A stretch of DNA of 64,000 nucleotides from the NCBI GenBank assembly GCA_000310025.1, contig FN649731.1, positions 3,717,362-3,781,361 of the forward strand. Direction: 5' to 3'. The stretch comes from Ectocarpus siliculosus (Eukaryota; Sar; Phaeophyceae; Ectocarpales; Ectocarpaceae). The notes under the pieces are model-generated. The model was not told where the DNA came from. It saw nothing but the letters and a program-made list of their open reading frames with translations, and searched no databases. Below, piece by piece: positions 24,949 to 34,400 of this stretch (its first letter is position 1; every line of letters starts with the position of its first letter). A program made the translations under genes and the position numbers.

Positions 24949-24970
24949 ATACAGATGGCGCCCGCACTTA
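24949..24970 (+). repeat. Terminal inverted repeat, left end of 5.26-kb interval
   Basis: ACAGATGGCGCCCGCACTTA (24951-24970) is the exact complement of 30187-30206, and the match extends outward by AT. The outermost TACAG / CTGTA would fit a TA target with CAG termini as in the Tc1/mariner/pogo group. No transposase is visible between the ends, so this is only a suggestion. Confidence 0.75.
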
Positions 24971-25432
24971 AGAACATCTTAATTTGCGTGAGGCTGGGGT
25001 TCCCTGTTGAGGCTGCGAATGGCCATTATATAGGTTTTAGTGTGAGGTTCTTAACGGGGACCACTAAAATACGCTCATGTTCATGAGTTTTGGATTTTTT
25101 GAGCCTCCTCATGTTCTTAACAGGTAGGTTACCACGCACAGAAAATTGGGCGGTCTTGCGAAATTTCTGAAATGTAAGAAAAAGAGCGAACGACGCCCGC
25201 TGATTGGATGGTGCAGACAGTTCCATCCATGGGTGCAAGTGCAAAGCTGCCTTCCCACTTGAGCCGTCTCTTGTCTATAACAGTTCTATCATTTGTGTTC
25301 GGCGTAACTTTCGAGTATTTCGCATTTCCGGCGGGCCGCTCTCCGTTCGGAGATCGGTTTTCTCGAGCCCTGACAGACCAGCATTTCTCCAACCATTTTT
25401 CACTTGGATTTAGAGTTCATTCTGTCTTTCCG

Positions 25433-26475
25433 CTTCTGGGCATGTTTCCGCTCCGCCGCCGCTCCGCCTTTTCTCGATCACGTGTGGAGCACTCTGTCTG
25501 CTCTCGGGTTTCTCTTCGCTCTCCGTCTGCCTCATTCCCTCTGCAGACTCTTCGCTCTCCGTCTGCCTCATTCCCTCTGCAGACGAGCACCAGCACTCTG
25601 TCTGCTCTCGGTTCGTTCTCTGCCCTCTCCGTCTGTCTGCAGCACCTCATTTCTGCACGCCCAGCACTCTGTCTACCTCTTCGTCTCGGAACACAAATAT
25701 AGATAGTCTCGGTTCAAAGCCCTAAAATTCGATTCGCACGTCGCGCTCCCCCCCACACCTCTCACTCCCCTACACCTCTCACTTCTACCAGTGCCTGCAT
25801 CTTTCCTACCTACCTACCTGCAGACTCTTCGCTCTCCGTCTGCCTCATTCCCTCTGCAGACCAGCACCAGCACTCTGTCTGCTCTTGGTTCGTTCTCTGC
25901 CCTCTCCGTCTGTCTGCAGCACCTCATTGCTTCTGGGCATGTTTCCGCTCCGCCGCCGCTCCGCCTTTTCTCGATCACGTGTGGAGCACTCTGTCTGCTC
26001 TCGGGTTTCTCTTCGCTCTCCGTCTGCCTCATTCCCTCTGCAGACTCTTCGCTCTCCGTCTGCCTCATTCCCTCTGCAGACCAGCACCAGCACTCTTTTC
26101 TCGATCACGTGTGGAGCACTCTGTCTGCTCTCGGGTTTCTCTTCGCTCTCCGTCTGCCTCATTCCCTCTGCAGACCAGCACCAGCACTCTGTCTGCTCTC
26201 GGCTCCGTCTGCCTCATTCCCTCTGCAGACTCTTCGCTTTCCGTCTGCCTCATTCCCTCTGCAGACCAGCACCAGCACTCTGTCTGCTCTCGGCTCCGTC
26301 TGCCTCATTCCCTCTGCAGACTCTTCGCTTTCCGTCTGCCTCATTCCCTCTGCAGACCAGCACCAGCACTCTGTCTGCTCTCGGCTCCGTCTGCCTCATT
26401 CCCTCTGCAGACTCTTCGCTTTCCGTCTGCCTCATTCCCTCTGCAGACCAGCACCAGCACTCTGTCTGCTCACAA
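25433..26475 (+). repeat. Complex minisatellite; 91-bp higher-order unit at its right side
   Basis: The array is built from short blocks (CTCCGTCTGCCTCATTCCCT, CTGCAGAC, CAGCACCAGCACTCTGTCTG). From about 26191 the word GTCTGCTC recurs at 26191, 26282, 26373 and 26464, an exact 91-bp period. A longer block of about 150 bp at 25433-25582 is repeated at 25929-26080. Because 91 is not a multiple of 3, the same peptides (SVCLIPSAD, LPHSLCR, SASFPLQT) appear in all three plus frames, and the complement is likewise open. The long frames here are therefore products of the repeat and not genes. Confidence 0.9.
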
Positions 26476-26489
26476 CACACACATACATG

Positions 26490-29050
26490 CATTCCTCAGC
26501 TGAAGGCCAGAAACGTGCCACCACGTACAAAACTTTAGAGGACGCGCCCCAGGAAGCTCAGATAGGTAAATCGCTCCCGAAAACCTTTCACGGGCATCCA
26601 GCCAAAATGAAAGCAAACACAAAACCGACGCCTTAGCTATTGTATCACGTAAGGGACGCCCTAGTGCCATGCTCACCATGACATGCAATGGTAACTGGGA
26701 AGCAATTAATTCAAGCTAATCTGTTACCTGGTCAAACAGCGTACGACAGGCCAGACTTATGCGACCGTGTCTTCAAAATTAAAATAAAAATGGCTGAACT
26801 CATGAAAGACCTCAGGAGTGGCAAGATTTTTGGACCGATTGACTTTGAGATGAGCTGCGTAGAGTTCCAGAAGAGGGGAATGCCCCATATGCATTTAGTA
26901 GTGCGCTTTGAGGGACCTTTGCCCGATCAGATGGGAGAAATGGACGAATGGTGTTGGGCGGAAGTGCCGCCGCCAGAGCTCAACAATGGTAGATCAAGAG
27001 ATCAAGTGCTGAACCTCATGGTACACAAACAGTGTGGCAGTCACAACCCCACATCACCGTGCATGAAGGAAGATCGAAAACGGCCTGGAGTTAAGGTGTG
27101 CGGCAAAAACTATCCCCAACCATGGCGTGACGTAGCCGCTGTGGGCAAGACCGGTAGAGCCGAGTACCGTCGTAGAGATACCGAAGAGATATTTCCCTAC
27201 ACACACAGAGTGAACGGCAAATTTATCGAATCATTCGCCACCAATCAATGGATAGCACCGTACAACATTTGGCTCCTTTCCAAATACAACTGTCACATGT
27301 GTTTTGACGTCTGCACCGCCAACGCCATACAGTAGTCAAGTATATTTACAAGTACATCACGAAAGGCGCCGACTTTATCAAGGCCAAGATTGTTTGTGGT
27401 GGTGACGAAATTGAAGCTTACCGATCGGCAAGATACGTGTCAGCGGCAGAGGCTGCGTGGCGATTACTTGGTTTCCACATCATGGAGCGCCACCCTTCCG
27501 TCACGTCCCTTCGCCTGCACCTTCCCGATGAACAACACGTCATTGTCGATCAAACTCTTACACGTGCCGAACAGAAGTCGGAAGCCGAACAGACCAAATC
27601 CGACCTCATGCTGTACTTTGGAAGACCTACCGAGTCCGACTTCGATTCCCTCACGTACCTGGACTACAACGAGAAGTACATTGTCAACAAAAATCGAAAG
27701 TCACGGAAAACAGGAACGAACGCATTTTCGCGACAGATTCGGCTATTATGTTACACCTCGCACTTCACACAAGCACGTAGCGCGTGTTACGGCTATTACA
27801 CCAGATAAAGGGGACGTCTTCTATCTGCGCCAACTTCTGCACCACAAACCGGCAAGACCGTTTGAATTACTCAGGACTCACAACGAAATAGTTCATGAAA
27901 CATTCCAAGACGCTGCTAGAGCCATGGGCATCGTCAAACATGACGAAGAGTACAAGGCACTTTAAACGAGACTTCACCCCCAAGACTTACGTATGTCCAT
28001 GACCTCCATCGAAGCGAGCAACGCAGCGCTTCGGGAAATCGACCTTGGATTGCAGCACCATGGACGTACTAACACCATCGCCGGACTTCCAACAGTCATT
28101 CATTTAGACACGGAGTACCTACGGTTTAAACATATGTTCGACGTCGAACAGATGCGTGTTTTCGCTGCTCACCACCTACCTAACCTTACCAACGAACAGC
28201 TTTTAGTTTACGACCACGTCGTGCACAACGTCACCCAACACAACGGTTCAAAATGTCGCCGGCGCAATGTGCAATATCTCCGCGGAATCGCAACGAGCAG
28301 AAGTTTTGCGGAAATGTGATCTCATCGTTTGGGACGAAATTCCGATGAGCCACCGATATTCCGTCGAGGCGCTTGACCTTACGCTACAGGACCTCATGGG
28401 GAACACTCTGCTAATGGGCGGCAAAACTGTTTTGCTCAGTGGCGACATGCGTCAAATAGGACCCGTCGTCGTGTTTTCGGACAGGCAGAAACAGTTGATG
28501 CTTCCATCATTTCAAGCCCACTGTGGCCGTATGTCCATAGAATGCGCCTGACCATTTCCCAACGTGATCGCCAGGATGCTCCCTACGCCGCCTTTGTACG
28601 CAATATTGGTATCGGAGCCCTAGCATACATTCATGACATCCCAGCAATGCCACCTGATCCGTTTGTCATTGAGAATACGGAATCATTCGAAGAATTGATC
28701 AACTTCGTCTACCCCGATATTCTACATGCAGACCCCAGCACGTTCAAGTCGAGAGCAATACTGTCCTCTACCAATGACACCATAGACACAATCAATGAAC
28801 ATATCCTTCACCTGCTGTCTGGTGATCTCTGTACCGTGAACAGTTGCGACACTGTCGACCCTGACAGTTGCAATGCCGATGCCTTCGACTTCGTCATGGC
28901 TGCTGACCTCAACTCAATTGACGTTGCAGGCGTTCCGCCTCATGTCTTGAACCTAAAGCTGAACTGTATGGTAATGATAACAAGGAACCTTAACTTTAAG
29001 CAAGGACTGGTTAATGGCCAAAAAGGCATAGTCCGTGCGATGGGTTAGCA
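26490..29050 (+). pseudogene. Decayed Helitron: Rep (HUH, two-tyrosine) and Pif1-type helicase remnants
   Basis: Homology starts at about 26551 (GKSLPKTFHGHPAKM, then RKGRPSAMLTMTCNGNW) and continues in several frames. The Rep nuclease keeps the HUH motif (KRGMPHMHLVV, 26876-26910) and the two-tyrosine motif (VKYIYKYITKG, about 27335-27367). Next come AYRSARYVSAAEAAWRLLGF and YLRQLLHHKP, then the helicase: LTNEQLLVYDHVV, a Walker B-like LIVWDEIPMSH, LLSGDMRQIGPVV and a C-terminal LNLKLNCMVMITRNL and GLVNGQKGIV. Frameshifts occur near 26690, 27335, 27740-27760, 28250 and 28550. The P-loop (GPGGTGKT) is deleted between NVTQHNG and the next motif. The amino-terminal part is replaced by the satellite. 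The copy cannot be active. Confidence 0.85.
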
Positions 29051-29059
29051 AATCGTCGT

Positions 29060-29475
29060 TGTGCGCTGCCGTTAGTGTGTGACTTTTCCGTGGTCATGCT
29101 GTCAGGATGACTATGCCATGTCGTGTCGTGTCGTATGCGTCACTATGCATCCCACGAGGATAGTTGCTGGTTTCAAAGTCTCTGGGTTTGCGGCTCGTCG
29201 CGTGTTGTGCGTATGTGTGCTGCCGTTAGTGTGTGACTCTTCCGTGGTCGTGTTGTCAGGATGACTATGCCGTGTCGTGTCGTATGTAGTGTGTGACTTT
29301 GCCGTTGTCATGAAGTTTGCGTGGTTGACTATGCCGTTTCGTGTGGTTTGCGTTGGGTGGCGCCCGTGTTGTTGACTACGCCGTGTCGTGTCGTTGCGTG
29401 GACCGTGCTTTAATTTACCGTTGCCTTAGTGTGCACCGTGTGACTTAGTTGTTAAGCCGTGTCGTGTCGTATGCT
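29060..29475 (+). repeat. Imperfect tandem repeat downstream of the Helitron
   Basis: The block TGCCGTTAGTGTGTGACT... followed by GTCAGGATGACTATGCC occurs at about 29068-29125 and 29220-29275. Shorter echoes follow (GACTATGCCGT, GTCGTGTCGTATG, GTGTGACTT) to about 29475. The unit is near 152 bp, decaying to the right. It is noncoding. Confidence 0.7.
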
Positions 29476-29691
29476 TAAGCCGTGTTTCTGCTCACTACTG
29501 CTCACAACGCACGTTCAGTGTGTGACTTCGCCCTATGTGGTACATCATTTCTCACATCTGCATACTGCGGGAACAAATTGCTGGGAATCTCACAGCCACC
29601 GCATACCATCGTTTACCAGACGCCAAGAAACATGCGTCTTGCGGTACGCTTCTCTCAGCGTGGCGGCGTAAGCCGCCGAAAGCCTTGTAAT

Positions 29692-29744
29692 CCCTATCAA
29701 TTGTCCCCTCGATTCGAGGGGACACGAGGGGACAATTGATAGGG
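29692..29744. repeat. Perfect 20-bp inverted repeat with nested hairpin
   Basis: The arms CCCTATCAATTGTCCCCTCG (29692-29711) and its exact complement (29725-29744) are separated by 13 bases. The loop and left arm also form a second, mutually exclusive 10-bp hairpin (TGTCCCCTCG-ATT-CGAGGGGACA). A smaller stem, GGCGGC-GTAA-GCCGCC, sits at 29662-29677. This could be a transposon end, a terminator-like stem or a recent inverted duplication. Confidence 0.85.
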
Positions 29745-29769
29745 AATATAGACAGCAACTGGCGGGAGC

Positions 29770-30180
29770 GTGGTAAACGGGGCACGAAAAGGAGGTTTTC
29801 AAGATATTTCTCTAGAGGGAAAGCGAGATCTTCTAACTCAAGCCCTAGGTTGCTTGGTGCCTCCTATCAACGGTGGTCTAGGTACTTCTTCCGCGCTTGC
29901 CCCTAGTAGCGCTTTCCACCCAAGGGTAAACAGACGCGGCGCAACTTCGCTGTTGAACCGGCGGCGTAATCGCCCCGCGATTCGACCAGTTCATTACCCT
30001 CATACTCCTCCACTCTACAAAGCATCCATACTAGACTAGAGTCGTCCCTGTGTACCCTGGCACCCCCCTGGTCGAGTAGTGCAAAGGAGGAGACAATCAT
30101 GCCAATCTTCGCGAGGTAAAGCAGGTGAAGAAGATGGGGACAAAAAGTGTCCCCAAAAGGCGATCCAGCCCTAAAGGGGT
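29770..30180. other. Spacer inside the inverted-repeat interval, nothing recognised
   Basis: Short open frames exist on both strands (29770-30039 plus, 29903-30100 minus), but none carries a recognisable domain. Confidence 0.4.
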
Positions 30181-30186
30181 TTTAAG

Positions 30187-30208
30187 TAAGTGCGGGCGCC
30201 ATCTGTAT
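30187..30208 (-). repeat. Terminal inverted repeat, right end of 5.26-kb interval
   Basis: TAAGTGCGGGCGCCATCTGT (30187-30206) is the exact complement of 24951-24970. The inner flank (complement of about 30155-30186: CTTAAAACCCC...GGGCTGG) also resembles the left inner flank (CTTAATTTGCGTGAGGCTGG), so the inverted homology probably extends imperfectly inward. The 135-bp direct repeat starts immediately outside. Confidence 0.75.
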
Positions 30209-30400
30209 TCAAGCTTTCCTGCGGTCTTTGGGGGCAATTCCATAAAGCAGAAGATTGAATTCCTAAAGATCCATCAGCCTTCGGCGCTCGGGGGGATCAA
30301 AAAGACCAAGATGAAAAAACCGAAATTCAACTTCGCAAACAAACACCGTAAGGGTCGGTTTGTAATGTGAAGACAACAACAACAACAACAAACAACAACA
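30207..30400 (+). mobile_element. Right 135-bp direct repeat followed by an (AAC)n retroelement-type tail
   Basis: 30207-30343 is the second copy of 24811-24944. An open frame (30125-30370) reads through it, ends KHRKGRFVM and stops just before GTAATGTGAAGACAACAACAACAAC... The same GTAATGTGAAGA plus (AAC)n ending closes the LINE at 60290-60340. I infer that this is the 3-prime end of a related non-LTR element, truncated at its 5-prime side by the inverted-repeat junction. Confidence 0.5.
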
Positions 30401-31469
30401 AAGGGTGCGTGCTGGGCCATTCGGAGTATTGTGTTTCGGTGTCGGTCGGTCGGTCGCGGCAAAGATCCTCCGCGCATCCTTCTTTTTTCTTTTATTTTAT
30501 TTTCTTAATATTCTATTGGCTTTTTCCAGAGTGATGATTGAGAGAGTGTAGCCGCCACGCGTGCACGCGTGCACACGTTCACACGCGCCCACCACACCAA
30601 ACAAGAGGTCGTGTAGGGCGGCGGCTCGTAGAGAGAGCGTGACAGGAGAGTCTCGTGGCTGATGGATGGTATTCTCTTGTGAGTTGAGCCAGCCGCTGTT
30701 GGAGGTTTAGGTTTGTGAGAGACACGTCAGGACCCGGGCGACCTCAAGGAAATTGGAGAGCGCCCTGTGCTCCGGTTCGAACGGTGAGTCGAATCATGCC
30801 TGCCGACTGCCGACGCCATTTCTGTTGGGGTGGTGGCTCGCTCAGTGATGAAGAAGAGCGATAAATGGACTGCTGTGTTAAGGCGCTTTCATCATGGAGA
30901 GGCTGCCCCCGCCCGCCTTGTATGCGTGGTGCTTCCTTGCGTGTGAGCTACGGACAGCAGAGATCTGCTGAGAGCTACGCGATGCATATGCAGTCGGCTG
31001 GAATGATGATGCCGTGTAACTTCAACTTTGCTCTACAGCAGTAGTGGTCACGTGTCCCCATACAACACAGCACTGGGGCACATGGCTAACCTGTGGTAAA
31101 TAGAACTGGTCGCAGTTTGGTGTCTCGGCGAGAGGTGCGTGTACGTTGGAAACAAGTGGGTCTGCTGATGTTGCTCGCTTGCGCACCTCTGTCCTTGGGG
31201 GAATTACCCCGTACCTCTGCGGGGTATTTCACCAAAGGGTAGGCTGCGCCGCGCATCCATGGCAGAGGCTCAGCAAGTGTACTGCTATACTGCTCTTCTT
31301 GTGGCACCTCATACACCTGTTGTCGTGCTGCCACATTGAAAAACCTCCCACACCACTCATCTTATTCTCTCTTCTCTCTCCCGCCTTGCGTGGTCCGATC
31401 AATCAACGCTCAACCGCGGAGATTTGCCTGCAGTACAGGATCACCGCATTCATACTTCATACCAGGTAC
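30401..31469. promoter_or_regulatory. Upstream region of copy B
   Basis: About 1 kb before the start codon of copy B. It holds a T-rich block (30480-30530) and an alternating purine-pyrimidine stretch (ACGCGTGCACGCGTGCAC, about 30556-30575). The 31470 frame stays open upstream to 31146, but that extension lacks family similarity, so it is taken as leader. No defined promoter element is claimed. Confidence 0.35.
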
Positions 31470-34400
31470 ATGAAGAGCTTCGTAGGCACCCGGCGAAAGC
31501 CAAGGCGGCGGTGGCTTCTTCTTTTTGTGCTGGTGCTAGCCTTGGCGGCAGGGCTACCGGCATGGGCGCAGGTAACGACGACAACTTGTGGCAGCAGCTC
31601 GCCCCTCCGTGTAGAAACAGTGGCAGATGCCGGTGTTCTCGGTGCTGCCGTCAATTGCACCGACGGCGGGGAGGTGGAAGCCGTTTGGGCGGGGGCGGTT
31701 ACTCTTACGGCTCCCATTTCCGTCGGGACGGGGACGTTTCTGTCCATCACCGGAGAAGACGACTCGGCGGAGGTGCTGGGCGGCGGCCAGACCCAGATGT
31801 TCTACGTCTCATCGTCTGGAGGCCTGACGCTGACCGATCTCAAGCTCTCGGGGGGAAACGCGGCAAGCGGCGGCGCTATTGAATCCAGCATGGCATCGGT
31901 AACGCTCGACACGTGCGTATTCAACGGCAATGTCGCCACCGCCGGAGACGGAGGGGCCGTGCGGGCGGACGGCGGGGACCTAACGATTATCGGGGGAGAG
32001 TTCTCCGGGAACAGCGCCAGCGGGAACGGTGGCGCCGTTCTCGCCGCCGACGCCGGGCTGGTGATCCGAAACGGCACCCGGTTCGACGGCAACACGGGGG
32101 TGGAGGGCGGCGGGCTGTACTGCTCAGGAGGGGTAGAGAGCTCCGACCCCTCTTGCTCTCTCAGCGACGCCGCGTTCACGTCCAACGAAGCCTCAACCGG
32201 CGCTGAGGTCAGCCTGAGCGATACCGTCGAGACCTGGGCTGACCTATACGGGGGCGGGGCCGCGGCGTTTTACCTTGCCACCGTGGAGATCACGGACTCT
32301 TTGTTCGAGTTAAACTACGCCCAGGTGTCCGGCGGCGGGATCTTCGGAGGCAGCGGATCGTCCATGTCGATCGATGGGTGCACCATCAACAACAACACCA
32401 CTCCTGGGTACGGAGGAGGGCTGGTCGCGTCGGCCGCCACGCTTGGGGGAGGCACGGTCGTGACGAGCAACGTTGCCGACGAGACCGGCGGCGGGGTGAG
32501 TGCCAACAACCTTTTTGTTTTTTTTCGCGGAATATATTGTGCATATGCCTACATATATAGAAAGAATACTTTACAAAACGAATGTGGTTGTAGTACAACT
32601 ATTGGAGGACTGCTGTGTACGCCTCCGAGCGTGTTCAACATGAGAGTAACTTTTGTGCATAGGAATAACCGTACACTTGTGGGCTTGTTTATTTCTAGAA
32701 AATATAAATAAACACACAGAAATACGATGCCGTTCGAGATAATATCACACCACAGTAGTCGAAAGAGATGTGTTGAAGCCTTATAATAGTCTTGACCGTG
32801 AATGGGGGAAGAACCGTTTTTTTTATGAAGAGCATCTATTATTTTTGCAACGTCGACGAGTGATCTTTTCGGGATTTATTGTTCGTTGTCCGTCCGACGA
32901 TTCGCCGGAATAGACGGACGTTCCGCCGGTGGGCAAGGCGGGGGTGGAGGCATGCGATGGCGAAAATTGCTACCCAAGTTACCCGCAGTGCAGGGACGAA
33001 ACGCCTCTGCTTGAGGAGTAGGTCGTTGCAGGTTCAATCCCCGGTGTTTTTATTTACCTTTCTCCCGCTTTTGGTGTCAGTCTCATTCGGCTCTAGGTAC
33101 CCTCTCGACGATGCATGTAGGACGGCGTGCGTTTGATTGGTGCAGGCGAGGGCTGGATTGTGTTGTGAAATTAGGTGGAAGGCTGCGCCGCAACGGGACT
33201 TCTTCCAGAAAACGTCTTCTCTGTGTGTGCGTAGGTGTGTTCGTCCCATGTACGTATTCTGGCGCCGATTTATAAACCTCTCAGCGTTTATTCACCTGAC
33301 GTGTCAGCCGGGGTCACATGCTGTATTTTTTGTTGAAGTCTGGTGCCACACCAGTGTTCCGAGGGTCGTGTTCCGACATGGAGACCGCCATCCCGATATT
33401 GTCATGAGCGCTGCTGCACAACCTTTTCTCTCAAAGAAGATACATGTACTTGTTGTTGTTGCTAATCCCAAAAGCTAGCAAAGGCGCGGTCCGTGGTCAC
33501 AAAAATGCTAGAGTCATCAGAAGATCCAAACAACAAGCAAACTAGCAAGAAAAGGGTACACAAGCCCAAAGAGGTACATATACATCCCTGCAGCACGTTT
33601 GCGTGCCCATAAACTGAACTACCCGTCCACACACTACATTCGACTACAGCAGCATCACCCCCCCTGTCCTACACTGTACCAAAATGAATGTCGACTACAG
33701 CGTACAGCTGTCTGGAGTGCTGCCTGTACAATAACACCCATGGGTAGGCATGGTACAAGTTCGGGGCGCGCAACTGCTGTCTGAAGTGCTGTCAGAATGC
33801 GTCCGTGGACATACAACAGCAGTGAAAAAGAACAACCAACCAAAGCCATCATTGCAGTTGACAATCACCGAATCTACCCCTGACCATCTGTGGTGGACAC
33901 AGCAGTTGTTGTTGTTGTTGTCTTGACATCAAAAACCGTTCCGATCTCTCTCTCCACCCAGTACCTTCGTATGTCCGTACTGATCCAACACTCGACGCGG
34001 TCGATTGTGTGTAAATAGTAAATAGTCGACACTGATTAGGAATCGTTCCACATTGAAGGGGTCTTCCACGATTAAGGAATAATAAATATACACACAGAAA
34101 GACTACCCATTCGAGATATACCCACAGTCGAACGGGATGTGGTGGAGTCTTTTCAGTGAGTGGAGGAAAAACGGCTGGGTACTGGACTTATTTCGAGTCT
34201 TTTTAAGTCTATATACTGATTATTTATATCAGTGATGCCAGCTGGTGCTAAGTACAAAAACATCTGTATAGGTAACTTACATTTTACAATACATCCCCTG
34301 TAGTTCTCAGGTACACAATAGAGGCACCCGGGCTATCCGCGCCATCTCTGCCGCGTCTCTCTACAAAACAGTGACGTCATCACATACACACCAATGTTCA

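Noticed and set aside
25433-26475. CRISPR-like array of short repeats
   Set aside because: Units are contiguous without unique spacers, the period is 91 bp, and the surroundings are eukaryotic with no cas genes.
25208-26636. Several long Ser/Leu/Pro-rich open frames (up to 281 codons) on both strands
   Set aside because: They are the same 91-bp satellite read in different frames. The period is not a multiple of three and all frames stay open, so there is no coding signal.
31146-31469. Upstream in-frame extension of copy B to an earlier ATG
   Set aside because: The signal peptide with family-like cleavage starts at 31470. The extension has no counterpart in A, C or D and would bury the signal peptide.
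32990-33060. tRNA gene suggested by GGTTCAATCCCC at about 33035
   Set aside because: The T stem pairs at only three of five positions, and no acceptor or anticodon stem can be built upstream.
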